In this document: positions 26,069 to 33,410 of the stretch, in pieces
How positions within the stretch are numbered: position 1 is the stretch's first letter
Layout: each line of letters begins with the position of its first letter
Assembly (NCBI GenBank): GCA_030606565.1
Contig: JAUWGE010000013.1
Location: forward strand, 1 to 42,031
From: Candidatus Bipolaricaulota bacterium
GTDB lineage: Bacteria; Bipolaricaulota; Bipolaricaulia; UBA7950; UBA9294
Reading direction: 5' to 3'
Length of the DNA: 42,031 nt
Translations under genes and position numbers: made by a program
Notes under the pieces: generated by a model
Databases searched by the model: none
What the model was told of the DNA's origin: nothing
The model's input: only the letters and a program-made list of their open reading frames with translations

Positions 26069-27523
26069 CTAGTTCCCCTCCTGATCCCTCGCCGGATCTT
26101 GCTGCGAGAGGAGCGCGCGTGCCGCGGCGAGGGCCTCCTCACGGGTGGTGATCTCACCAGCGAGGATCCGATCGTGGATCGCCTCGAGGATCTCACCGAG
26201 CAGTGGTCCTGGCTCAAGTCCCATTTTCAGGAGGGTGTGTCCGTCTATCAGCTCGCGCGCGCGCTTCAGGCCGCAGACGCGATCGATGTGCTCAACAACA
26301 CGCAGGGTTTCTCGAAGGATTGGGGCCCAGGCGGAGGAACGATGAACGCTCGCCTCGCAGTCAGCGATGAGAACCTGCAACAGGTCGAAGAACAGCGGGT
26401 AACGCTTCCTAAGTGTGCGAGCCAGTGGGACCTCCCCCTCGCTCAAGAAGCGGACCTGTTTTCCCCGACCCATCTCTGGAAAGACAGCAATCCGCATGTG
26501 ATTCTTGATAAGGAAGAAGAGGCGCGAGATCTCCTGGCGACTGAGGCGAAGCCTCCGGCCGATGGTCCTCGCCATCCGTCCCCCAACAGCGCAGTGGCCT
26601 GCCATGTTCGCTCCCCCGCTTCGCTTAAGGGCATAAGGTTTTCCAACGTCGTGCAAGAGAACGGCAAACTTCACCAGCGGGTCACGCACAAACCCGTCGG
26701 CAACCCTCACCGCTCCGATCGTATGGATATACACGTCACCCTCTGGGTGATACTCCTCTGGTTGAGGGACGCCCTTCATGGCAACGACCTCGGGGAGGAT
26801 GCGTTCCAGGAGACCGTATTCATCAAGGAGGGTGATCCCGCGCGCTGCCTCGTCGGTCCTCAGGGTGCGGAATAGCTCTTCGCGGATTCGTTCCCAGGAG
26901 ATGGACCGGATTTTCCCCGCATTCTCTTGGATCGCTTCGGCCGTCTTTGAGTCAACCTCCCCGTGAATCTGACAAGCAAAGCGGACCGCCCGCAGCATCC
27001 GTAGGTAATCCTCAGTGAAGCGGACCTGTGGGTCGCCAATCGCCCGGATGCGACGGGCTTTTAGGTCCTCAATCCCACCTACTAAATCGATCACAGTGCC
27101 GTCGCTCGTGGCGGCAAGGCCGTTGATCGTCAGGTCACGTCGTTTGACATCGCCCTCAAGGTCACGTACAAGTTCGACCTTTCCTGGCCAGCGGCCGTCG
27201 TACTCCTCCTCGACGCGGAAGGTCGCCACCTCGATCTCGTGACCGTCAGGGGCAACGACCATCAACACCCCAAACTCCTCCCCCACCCCGACGATTTGGC
27301 GGTCGGAGAAGAGTCGGCGAATCTCATCCGGAAGGGCCGAGGTCGCAATGTCGACCTCCTCCGGAGAAAACTCACCCTTTGGATCGAGGAGGGCAAGGAC
27401 GCCGTCGCGCACCACCCCGCCGATCAGAACCGCCTCATGGCCAGCGGCCGTTAGGCGATCGAGGACCACCTTAACGAACGGGTGGTAGATAAAAATCTTG
27501 TCGGTATCAATCCGATAGTTCAT
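26069..27523 (-). CDS. cca: CCA tRNA nucleotidyltransferase with HD domain
   Basis: 484 residues from ATG 27523 (MNYRIDTD), correctly spaced from AAAGG; a second ATG two codons earlier sits too close. It adds or repairs the CCA end of tRNAs in the cytoplasm. The class II head domain carries GGVVRD (35-40), VDIATSA (57-63) and RRDLTINGLA (128-137), followed by the neck region EDYLRMLRAVRFA. A C-terminal HD domain (HTIGAV, HD at 291-292) suggests phosphohydrolase activity as in E. coli. The catalytic DxD motif reads E56-V57-D58. Poly(A) polymerase is an alternative assignment because both share the head domain. Confidence 0.88.
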   Translation of the reverse strand: MNYRIDTDKIFIYHPFVKVVLDRLTAAGHEAVLIGGVVRDGVLALLDPKGEFSPEEVDIATSALPDEIRRLFSDRQIVGVGEEFGVLMVVAPDGHEIEVATFRVEEEYDGRWPGKVELVRDLEGDVKRRDLTINGLAATSDGTVIDLVGGIEDLKARRIRAIGDPQVRFTEDYLRMLRAVRFACQIHGEVDSKTAEAIQENAGKIRSISWERIREELFRTLRTDEAARGITLLDEYGLLERILPEVVAMKGVPQPEEYHPEGDVYIHTIGAVRVADGFVRDPLVKFAVLLHDVGKPYALKRSGGANMAGHCAVGGRMARTIGRRLRLSRQEISRLFFLIKNHMRIAVFPEMGRGKQVRFLSEGEVPLARTLRKRYPLFFDLLQVLIADCEASVHRSSAWAPILRETLRVVEHIDRVCGLKRARELIDGHTLLKMGLEPGPLLGEILEAIHDRILAGEITTREEALAAARALLSQQDPARDQEGN

Positions 27524-27539
27524 CGTCATCCTTTACCCG

Positions 27540-27569
27540 ACTATACCGAGCAGCGATGACACCTTGCAA
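27540..27569 (-). promoter_or_regulatory. Sigma-70 promoter for cca
   Basis: Minus strand: TTGCAA (27564-27569), 18-nt spacer, TATAGT (27540-27545). The expected start lies about 10 nt before the ribosome binding site of cca. Confidence 0.6.
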
Positions 27570-27610
27570 GGACCGAGTGTCTCCGCAAACGCCAGTCCTC
27601 TTAGGATCAC

Positions 27611-27639
27611 AGAGGCCATCACGTGCCTCTTAATTTTTT
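27611..27639 (+). terminator. Hairpin with T-run on the plus strand
   Basis: AGAGGC and GCCTCT pair around an 8-nt loop (27611-27630) and are followed by TAATTTTTT. The T-run is on the plus strand, where no gene ends. On the minus strand the hairpin overlaps the stop of the broken gene 27619-27962 but lacks a T-run after it. It may terminate antisense transcription or be coincidental. Confidence 0.4.
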
Positions 27640-27962
27640 AAGAACCAGTTTGTAAAGTCTCTCTTTATCATGGATATCTTTCACCGCATCGGTGTTCCAC
27701 GGGTATACACCATTGAATACAAGGCCAAATGGCAGTGTATCTTGAGAACCAATGGATCCAAGAACCATGCCGTTGTTGAGGGTGGTTATCATGTGCACGG
27801 TGTTTCCGGGTGGTACGGTCGGGTTCACCCTAATAGATCTTGGGATCGGAAACGCACACATAGCTCACGCGGATAGTCTCTCCAGTTTGATTGCGAATGA
27901 ACCCTATTGCACTTTGCGCTTCACCCTCATCTTGGGCGACATCCCCCCATCAAAGCCAACAC
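27619..27962 (-). pseudogene. Small unrecognised gene broken by two apparent frameshifts
   Basis: Three consecutive frames join into one plausible protein of about 113 residues if one base is removed at the C6 run 27943-27948 and one at about 27831-27836. The parts read VLALMG, then DVAQDEGEAQSAIGFIRNQT... to SDPKIY, then RVNPTVPPGNTVHMITTLNN... to KKLRGT. A proper start (AAGGAG, then GTG at 27962) precedes the first part. The composition suggests a small beta-rich domain; I do not recognise the family. The longest intact frame is the last 80 codons from an internal ATG at 27861. It is either decayed or affected by sequence errors. Confidence 0.45.
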
Positions 27963-28048
27963 TTCGTTACTCTCCTTAGGTGCGCAGAACGAAATCTCTT
28001 CCTTCTCCGGTTGTCCCAAACGCGATCCCCGACATGCTCTCCAGGGTT

Positions 28049-29425
28049 CTATACCTCCACCGTCTCCTTCCATGCGGGGATCTGCGCGTCCACCGTGAGC
28101 TTTTGATCGATCGCCTGCTTAAAGCCTTGAAGTGACTCCTCTTCGCCATGCACCAAGAAGACATGATCAGGGCTTGCCTTCTTAAGCCAGCTCAGGAGGA
28201 TCGGTTGATCGGCGTGAGCGGAGAAACCGTTCACCGTCCAGATCTGCGCCCGCACGGCCGTCTCCTCCCCAAAGATGCTCACGCGGTCCGCTCCTTCGAT
28301 GACTGTCCGTCCCAGAGTACCCCTTGCCTGGTACCCAACGAAGATCACCCCGGCCTCCTCCCGCCACAGGTTGTGGCGAAGGTGATGGATGATGCGACCG
28401 CCGGTGCACATCCCGCTTCCGGCAATGATGATGTTCCCCTCAGGGATAGCGTTGATCGACTTGGACTCATCGGTGGTCTGGGTGAAGTGAAGCGGCGGAA
28501 AATCGAATGGATTGGGGGATTGGGAGAAGACATCCTTTCCCTCCGCATCGAAGTACCCGGGATGGCGGGCGAAGATACGCGTGGTGGCGATGGCAAGAGG
28601 ACTATCAAGAAAGATCTTGCACTTGGGAAGCTCTTTCATCTGCCACATGAGGAAGAGTTCGTACAGCACTTCCTGTGTCCGCTCGAGGGCAAAGGAGGGA
28701 ATGAGGAGGTTCCCACCACGGCCAATCACCGTCTTGATTGCCTCCCTCAGCTCGGCGACCGAGTCGTCGAGGGTGCGGTGTCGCCGATCCCCGTAGGTCG
28801 ACTCGATGAGGACAATGTCGGCGTGGGGAGGATCACTCGGGTCACGGACGATCGGCCGATGTCGGTTTCCAAGATCGCCGCTATAAAGGAGTGCCTTTCC
28901 TTCCGCACGTAACTCGATCGTCGCCGAGCCGAGGATGTGCCCAGCATCGTGGAAGACCACCTCCACTCCTTCCTTCAACGTAGCCGGCTTGTCGTAGGGA
29001 ATACGACGGCGGAACGCATCGAGGGAGTCGAGGACGTCGCCCACATCGTAAAGCGGCGAGGGGGCTCTTTCTCCACGGCGGCGGGCCTTGCGCGCCCGGT
29101 ATGCTGCCTCCTCCACCTGGATGTGAGCCGAGTCTGTAAGGATCACCTTAGCGATCTCTGCGGTCGGCGGTGTGGTCACCACCTCACCGTGGAATCCCTC
29201 CTTCACCAGGCGCGGAATGAGCCCCACGTGGTCGAGGTGCGCGTGGGAGAGGAGGAGAAAGTCGATCTCCGCTGGCTTGAAGGGAAACGATTCGCGGTTG
29301 CGGCTCTCCACATCGCGGTGCCCTTGAAACAGGCCACAGTCAAGCAGGATGCGTAGGCCATCCGTCTCCACTAGGTGACACGAGCCGGTCACCGTCTCCG
29401 CCGCACCACAGAAAGTAATCCGCAT
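28049..29425 (-). CDS. Beta-CASP metallo-beta-lactamase ribonuclease (RNA exonuclease family)
   Basis: 458 residues from ATG 29425 (MRITFCGAAETVTGSCHL), well spaced from AGGGGGAG; an upstream TTG would add ten unlikely residues. Metal-binding motifs: HAHLDH (61-66), His163 in HDAGHILGSA, Asp184 in YSGDLGN. The beta-CASP insert and the C-terminal SGMCTGGRIIHHLRHNL, NGFSAHADQ and LVHGEEES (RMMBL) complete the CPSF73/TTHA0252-type architecture. Proteins of this class degrade or process RNA; several bacterial members are endo/5'-3' exonucleases. It is shorter than RNase J and lacks its C-terminal domain. Confidence 0.92.
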   Translation of the reverse strand: MRITFCGAAETVTGSCHLVETDGLRILLDCGLFQGHRDVESRNRESFPFKPAEIDFLLLSHAHLDHVGLIPRLVKEGFHGEVVTTPPTAEIAKVILTDSAHIQVEEAAYRARKARRRGERAPSPLYDVGDVLDSLDAFRRRIPYDKPATLKEGVEVVFHDAGHILGSATIELRAEGKALLYSGDLGNRHRPIVRDPSDPPHADIVLIESTYGDRRHRTLDDSVAELREAIKTVIGRGGNLLIPSFALERTQEVLYELFLMWQMKELPKCKIFLDSPLAIATTRIFARHPGYFDAEGKDVFSQSPNPFDFPPLHFTQTTDESKSINAIPEGNIIIAGSGMCTGGRIIHHLRHNLWREEAGVIFVGYQARGTLGRTVIEGADRVSIFGEETAVRAQIWTVNGFSAHADQPILLSWLKKASPDHVFLVHGEEESLQGFKQAIDQKLTVDAQIPAWKETVEV

Positions 29426-29537
29426 TACACTCCCCCTTCTATCGCCGTTATTCAAATCCTACTTGCCTCGTTATCACCAGCGTATCCCGCTTATGCGTGA
29501 ACCGCAACCAACTTAATAATGATCCGCACTTAAGCAT

Positions 29538-29566
29538 TTGTCAACCGGGCCGATCAGTGCTATTAT
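29538..29566 (+). promoter_or_regulatory. Sigma-70 promoter for the tRNA-Pro gene
   Basis: TTGTCA (29538-29543), 17-nt spacer, TATTAT (29561-29566). It lies about 11 nt before the first base of the mature tRNA, leaving a 5' leader of a few bases. Confidence 0.8.
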
Positions 29567-29577
29567 AGAGTGTATTC

Positions 29578-29654
29578 CGGGACGTGGCGCAGCCTGGTAG
29601 CGTGCTTGCATGGGGCGCAAGAGGTCCCCGGTTCAAATCCGGGCGTCCCGACCA
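29578..29654 (+). tRNA. tRNA-Pro (anticodon GGG), CCA encoded
   Basis: 77 nt. The acceptor stem CGGGACG pairs with CGTCCCG; the discriminator is A and CCA is encoded. The D-arm segment is GCGC-AGCCTGGTA-GCG. The anticodon stem CTTGC/GCAAG encloses the loop ATGGGGC, so the anticodon is GGG. The T-arm is CCCGG-TTCAAAT-CCGGG. The overall sequence resembles E. coli tRNA-Pro. It stands alone between divergent genes. Confidence 0.97.
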
Positions 29655-29730
29655 ATACTGCTAAAGGGAAACGTTGCCCACAAGGTGCATGGTGTGGTGT
29701 CGACCTCTACGTCTGATGTCTTTAGCGCAG

Positions 29731-30264
29731 TCATCCATCCTTGCTTCGATGAGTCGGGCGCATCGTGATCTCTTCGATCAAACGGATGAATTTAGTCTTC
29801 GCCTCGGTGTAGCCCTCACGATCCGTCCCGTACTGTGAAGCCAGGCGGCGCTTCAGTGCCTCGTACTCGCGGACTGCCTCGGGATGGGTACACAAGTAGT
29901 CACGAAAAGCCAGGTGTCGCTGCCAAAACTCGCTCCCAAGCTCGACCATGTGGAGATGAAAGTGCCGTGTTTGCGGACCTTTCCGAAAGTAACGACGTTC
30001 GGGCATCTCATCCTCAAACTGCGGAACGTACTCGTAGCCAATCGCGGCAAGTGGAGCAATACAATACCTCGCATCAGCAAGTTGGCGTACGCCCACCATG
30101 ATATCAATGATCGGTTTTGCCCCCAGTCCTGGCACCGCGGTGCTCCCGATGTGTTCGATCACTATAACCCAGTGTCCGATCGCCTCAAGGATCGATGCCT
30201 TCTCTTCCGCAAAACGGGCCGGCCACACCGGATTGTAGTCGACGATCTCGATCCGAGGCCTCAA
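29731..30264 (-). CDS. GrpB family protein (UPF0157)
   Basis: 177 residues. The hallmark HIGSTAVPGLGAKPIIDIMVGV (about 38-59) places it in the GrpB family, related to nucleotidyltransferases and sometimes fused to dephospho-CoA kinase. HFHLHMVELGSEFWQRHLAFRDYL (about 101-124) is the second family signature. The substrate is unknown. Start is TTG at 30264 after GAGAGGG. It lies 39 nt downstream of the phosphoesterase gene and is probably cotranscribed with it. Confidence 0.92.
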   Translation of the reverse strand: MRPRIEIVDYNPVWPARFAEEKASILEAIGHWVIVIEHIGSTAVPGLGAKPIIDIMVGVRQLADARYCIAPLAAIGYEYVPQFEDEMPERRYFRKGPQTRHFHLHMVELGSEFWQRHLAFRDYLCTHPEAVREYEALKRRLASQYGTDREGYTEAKTKFIRLIEEITMRPTHRSKDG

Positions 30265-30303
30265 ATAGCCCTCTCGTTGAACATTAGACCGATCCCCTTA
30301 ATC

Positions 30304-31518
30304 CTACGGTGTCTTGGTAATGGCGAACGAGTCAGGGGATTGTCCGCCGAGGGGATGCACCTCGTCGTTGTAGACGCTCGCTACGGGAACGACCTCCACT
30401 TGCATCGTGTCTTCGGCAACCGTTACCCGCATATAGTGAAGCATTCCGTAGCGGCGGGAGATCGTCCCTGCTGCTGCCTCATCAATCGAGTCCTGCAGTG
30501 GTGCTCCACCGCCGCCGGTAACGATATAGTGGATTCCTTTTACGTAGAAGTGCTCATAGCAGTGCATGTGCCCGTTGAACACAACATCGACCCCATTTTC
30601 AAGAAAGATCGGCTCCCACAGTTCCCGCAGGGACTCGTTCACCCCGCCCTCCCACGTAGAACTGTAAATCGGGTAATGGAAGAAGACGACCTTAAACAGG
30701 GCGTTGGAGTCGGCAAGGTCGGCCCTCGCCCACTCGACCTGTTCTTGCATGAGAGTCATTACATCCCCACCGGTGAGAGCATTTACATCGAGCCCCAGGA
30801 AGTGGACGTCCCCGTAGTCAAACGACCACCACTCCTCGCCTGATTCGCCTCCACCGGAGGGGAGGGAGAGAAACTCATAGTAAAGTGCACCCCTTTTCTC
30901 GTGGTTCCCAAGTACGGCAAGATAGGGGTGTGCCCGGGCCAGATCCCCAACCGCCCAGAAGAAGTTCTCAAACCGACCGATAGTGGGGGACTCCACCAGG
31001 TCACCAGTATTAACAATCAATACGGCATTTGGCTCATCCTCGGCCATCCTGTCGGCGACAAGTTTGTGGCGATCGGGGAAGGTACGCGTGTCCCCATATA
31101 CGAGGAAGCAAAACGATCGTGTCTCTCGACTCGAAGTGGTGAAGTGCCCTATCGGACTCGGGTAGACGGCATCCCCATCGTAGATCACTATTCGATATCG
31201 GTAGGTCGTCCCCGGTTTCAGATTCCCGAGCCGTATCTCCGCAACCCCTTTGTGCGGCTCAAAGGTAAGGGTCTCCTCCCAAACCTCAGTGGCGTCGTAG
31301 ACCGCTGCCGTAGAGTAATGAAGATCAACCTCCACCGCCCGCAAGGTGTTCCACGAGATGGCAACAAAGTCCTCTCCGATCGCCCCCAGGTTCGGCCCCC
31401 AAACCCACGGGGATTCAATCTCCTGACCGAGGGCTAAAGCCGCAAGGACCATACTCAAGAAAAGCCCGACGAGAAGGACCGGCGTTCTTTTTCTAATGCA
31501 CCCCTTTATCCTGTTCAT
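30304..31518 (-). CDS. Secreted purple acid phosphatase-like metallophosphoesterase
   Basis: 404 residues. A signal peptide (hydrophobic 13-30, likely cut near ALG-QE at 31) is followed by a fibronectin type III-like domain (about 38-128, ending KPGTTYRYRIVIYDG) and a calcineurin-like phosphoesterase domain. Metal ligands: Asp143 (GDTR), Asp173 (NTGDL), Asn205 and His206 (GNHE), His281 (FHYP), His317 and His319 (NGHMH). The architecture is that of purple acid phosphatases, exported enzymes hydrolysing phosphomonoesters or nucleotides. The tyrosine that gives the colour is not clearly identifiable. It may scavenge phosphate outside the membrane. Confidence 0.9.
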   Translation of the reverse strand: MNRIKGCIRKRTPVLLVGLFLSMVLAALALGQEIESPWVWGPNLGAIGEDFVAISWNTLRAVEVDLHYSTAAVYDATEVWEETLTFEPHKGVAEIRLGNLKPGTTYRYRIVIYDGDAVYPSPIGHFTTSSRETRSFCFLVYGDTRTFPDRHKLVADRMAEDEPNAVLIVNTGDLVESPTIGRFENFFWAVGDLARAHPYLAVLGNHEKRGALYYEFLSLPSGGGESGEEWWSFDYGDVHFLGLDVNALTGGDVMTLMQEQVEWARADLADSNALFKVVFFHYPIYSSTWEGGVNESLRELWEPIFLENGVDVVFNGHMHCYEHFYVKGIHYIVTGGGGAPLQDSIDEAAAGTISRRYGMLHYMRVTVAEDTMQVEVVPVASVYNDEVHPLGGQSPDSFAITKTP

Positions 31519-31542
31519 CTCATCCCTCCCCGATCACGATCT

Positions 31543-31570
31543 AGTCTAGCAATTCGAGTGTTCTGCTCAA
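31543..31570 (-). promoter_or_regulatory. Probable sigma-70 promoter for the phosphatase gene
   Basis: Minus strand: TTGAGC (31565-31570), 16-nt spacer, TAGACT (31543-31548). Distance to the ATG at 31518 is about 18 nt from the expected start, enough for the GGGGAGGG ribosome binding site. Confidence 0.55.
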
Positions 31571-31579
31571 ACTCTCTTC

Positions 31580-31711
31580 TCACGTTCTTTCGTTCAAGCA
31601 TCCCGTGACATTGACCAATTCTCTCACGTAGTGGGGCCGTGCGTCAATTCCAGCCTCGATAAAGGTATCGAATGCGCAACCATTGGAGGAGAACTGGCTG
31701 TCGTGGTTCAC
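31580..31711 (-). pseudogene. Possible transposase/integrase (DDE) remnant
   Basis: A 43-codon frame contains NHDSQFSSNGCAFDTFIEAGI, reminiscent of the second catalytic strand of DDE transposases and integrases (typically TDHGSQFTS followed by F..FL...GI). The catalytic Asp is Asn here and the glycine is Asp. Both flanks leave the frame within a few codons and no terminal repeats are visible. The match is short and could be chance. Confidence 0.22.
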
Positions 31712-31805
31712 AACACCACTCCTTTATCGATCCGCTTGAACTAGGATCACCCCTCCCGCAACGCTAGAATAGGGCAGAGTACGAGGCACATCAAGGAGTG
31801 ATGGG

Positions 31806-31874
31806 ATGAGCGCCTTCCACAAGAGGCTCACTGCACCTGTTAGGAGAGATCCATGGCCAGAGGGATATCCGTAA
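31806..31874 (+). CDS. Possible 22-codon leader frame overlapping the ABC ATPase start
   Basis: ATG at 31806 follows AAGGAG with 7-nt spacing, a better ribosome binding site than most here. The 22 codons (MSAFHKRLTAPVRRDPWPEGYP) end 22 nt inside the downstream ATPase gene in another frame. It could couple translation to the transporter. There is no similarity I recognise, and it may be spurious. Confidence 0.25.
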   Translation: MSAFHKRLTAPVRRDPWPEGYP

Positions 31875-32632
31875 TACCAATCGCCATCGCGGCGGAGGCA
31901 ATCGGCAAGTTCTTTCCCGTCACCGGAGGAAGGATTCCTGTCCTTGATCGGGTGTCAATCGACATCAGGAGTGGAAGCTGGGCGACGATCATCGGGCCAT
32001 CGGGGTGTGGGAAGACAACTTTCTTAAAGATCATGGCCGGGCTCTTGCAACCGGACTCCGGAAGAATCCTGACCGATGTCGGGGAGGGGGACCCACGAGA
32101 ACAGATCGCCTACATGCCACAGTCAGACACCCTGCTTCCTTGGAGGACAGCACTTGACAACGCCATCCTCGCTTCGGAGATTGATGGCCGCCCGCGGGAG
32201 GAGGCAAGAGCGAAGGCGAAAAGGCTCTTTGCCCGTTTCGGCCTCGCCGGATTTGAGGCCCTCTATCCGGCTGAACTCTCCGGAGGGATGCGACAGCGCC
32301 TCGCTCTCATCCGAACCTTTCTTGCCCACCGCGAGGTTCTCCTACTCGACGAACCACTCGGCTCACTCGACGCGCTGACGAGAGCAACACTGCAGGACTG
32401 GCTGCTATCGGTCTGGGAGGAACTCGGTAAGACGATCCTTCTCGTCACCCACAATGTAGAAGAGGCGATTCTCCTCTCCGATCGAATCCACCTTCTTTCC
32501 GCACGACCAGCCCACGTGCGGAAGGAATTCACCGTCGAGTTTCCCCGACCCCGCTCTCGCACCGCCGAGCCCCTCGTGAAACTCAAAGGGGAGATCCTCG
32601 ATCTCATTCACGGGGAGGCGTTTAATGCTTAA
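31853..32632 (+). CDS. ABC transporter ATP-binding protein (SsuB/TauB/ThiZ type)
   Basis: 259 residues. Walker A GPSGCGKT (48-55), Q-loop YMPQSDTLLPW (87-97), signature LSGGMRQ (142-148), Walker B VLLLDEPLGSLD (162-173), H-loop His200 (VTHNVEEA). The Q-loop and D-loop wording are typical of the nitrate/sulfonate/taurine and thiamine-precursor importer group. It energises the permease encoded next, whose start overlaps its end by 8 nt. AGGAGAG precedes the ATG. Confidence 0.93.
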   Translation: MARGISVIPIAIAAEAIGKFFPVTGGRIPVLDRVSIDIRSGSWATIIGPSGCGKTTFLKIMAGLLQPDSGRILTDVGEGDPREQIAYMPQSDTLLPWRTALDNAILASEIDGRPREEARAKAKRLFARFGLAGFEALYPAELSGGMRQRLALIRTFLAHREVLLLDEPLGSLDALTRATLQDWLLSVWEELGKTILLVTHNVEEAILLSDRIHLLSARPAHVRKEFTVEFPRPRSRTAEPLVKLKGEILDLIHGEAFNA

Positions 32633-33410
32633 GTTGCTCAAGGAATACAGTGGAACTTTCCTCCTCTTAGTCCTCTTTCTTCTCCTGTGGGAGGTTGGGG
32701 TGAGGCTATTCAACGTCCCGTTCTACATCCTCCCCACCCCGAGTCGTATCCTCCTTGTCTTCTTCTCAAATCTCCCACTTCTTCTTTCTCACGCGTCGAT
32801 GACAATCCTCGAGGTCGCGATGGGCATGCTCATCGGGGGAGCTGGAGGGATCGTGCTTGCTCTTATCATTTTCTACTCCCCGTCCTTGGAGCGAGCAGTC
32901 TATCCACTCATTATCGCCTCACAGATGATCCCGATCTTTGCCATTGCCCCTTTGTTAGTGGTCTGGTTTGGCTACGGCCTCTGGTCAAAGGCGACCGTGG
33001 CCGCACTGATAGTCTTCTTCCCAATCGTCGTCAACGCAGTCGATGGGCTCCGTTCAGTGAGTGGGGAGACAATCGATCTATTGCGCTCACTTCACGCAAG
33101 CGAGTGGCAGATCTTTCGGGTGGTGCGCCTGCCAGCTAGCCTTCCTTCCTTTTTCTCTGGGTTGAAGATCGGGATTACTTTGAGTGTCGTCGGAGCGACA
33201 ATCGGGGAGTGGATCGGCGCAAAGAAGGGGCTAGGGTATCTAATGATCCAGTCAAACGCCCTTCTAAGAATTGACTTGGTCTTTGCGTCGATTCTCACAC
33301 TTTCCCTCCTCGGTTTGTTTCTTTTCGGAGCACTCCGTATCATCGAGCAGCATGTGCTACGATGGCGTACTCGGGTTGAAGTGAACAAGACCTTGAGGGT
33401 CAAACAGTGA
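32625..33410 (+). CDS. ABC transporter permease (SsuC/TauC/ThiX type)
   Basis: 261 residues with about six membrane helices (hydrophobic segments near 10-25, 45-57, 62-86, 93-115, 118-135 and 220-243). The cytoplasmic EAA-like loop LRSLHASEWQIFRVVRLPASLPSFFSGLKIG (about 154-184) is the coupling helix that contacts the ATPase. GGGGAGG precedes the ATG. The 3' end overlaps the binding-protein start by 4 nt (GTGA). Confidence 0.93.
   Translation: MLKLLKEYSGTFLLLVLFLLLWEVGVRLFNVPFYILPTPSRILLVFFSNLPLLLSHASMTILEVAMGMLIGGAGGIVLALIIFYSPSLERAVYPLIIASQMIPIFAIAPLLVVWFGYGLWSKATVAALIVFFPIVVNAVDGLRSVSGETIDLLRSLHASEWQIFRVVRLPASLPSFFSGLKIGITLSVVGATIGEWIGAKKGLGYLMIQSNALLRIDLVFASILTLSLLGLFLFGALRIIEQHVLRWRTRVEVNKTLRVKQ

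Larger units (their letters stand above)
31519..31852. other. Gene-poor divergent intergenic region
   Basis: 334 bp between the phosphatase (minus) and the ABC transporter (plus). It holds the phosphatase promoter (31543-31570), a tentative transposase remnant (31580-31711), a perfect small inverted repeat TCGATA-AAGG-TATCGA (31656-31671) and a possible 22-codon leader frame (31806-31874). I find no thiamine pyrophosphate riboswitch elements despite the ThiY-like transporter downstream. Confidence 0.7.

Noticed and set aside
26003-26875. Plus-strand open frame of 290 codons
   Set aside because: Antisense shadow of the CCA nucleotidyltransferase gene; no domain or ribosome binding site.
28148-28912. 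Plus-strand open frame of 254 codons
   Set aside because: Antisense to the beta-CASP ribonuclease, which has all its catalytic motifs.
29884-30843. Plus-strand open frame of 319 codons across grpB and the phosphatase gene
   Set aside because: Overlaps two well-supported minus-strand genes and has no recognisable protein features.
31600-31852. TPP riboswitch before the ThiY-like transporter
   Set aside because: I looked for the CTGAGA and ACCTGATCTGG-type conserved segments in the leader and found none.
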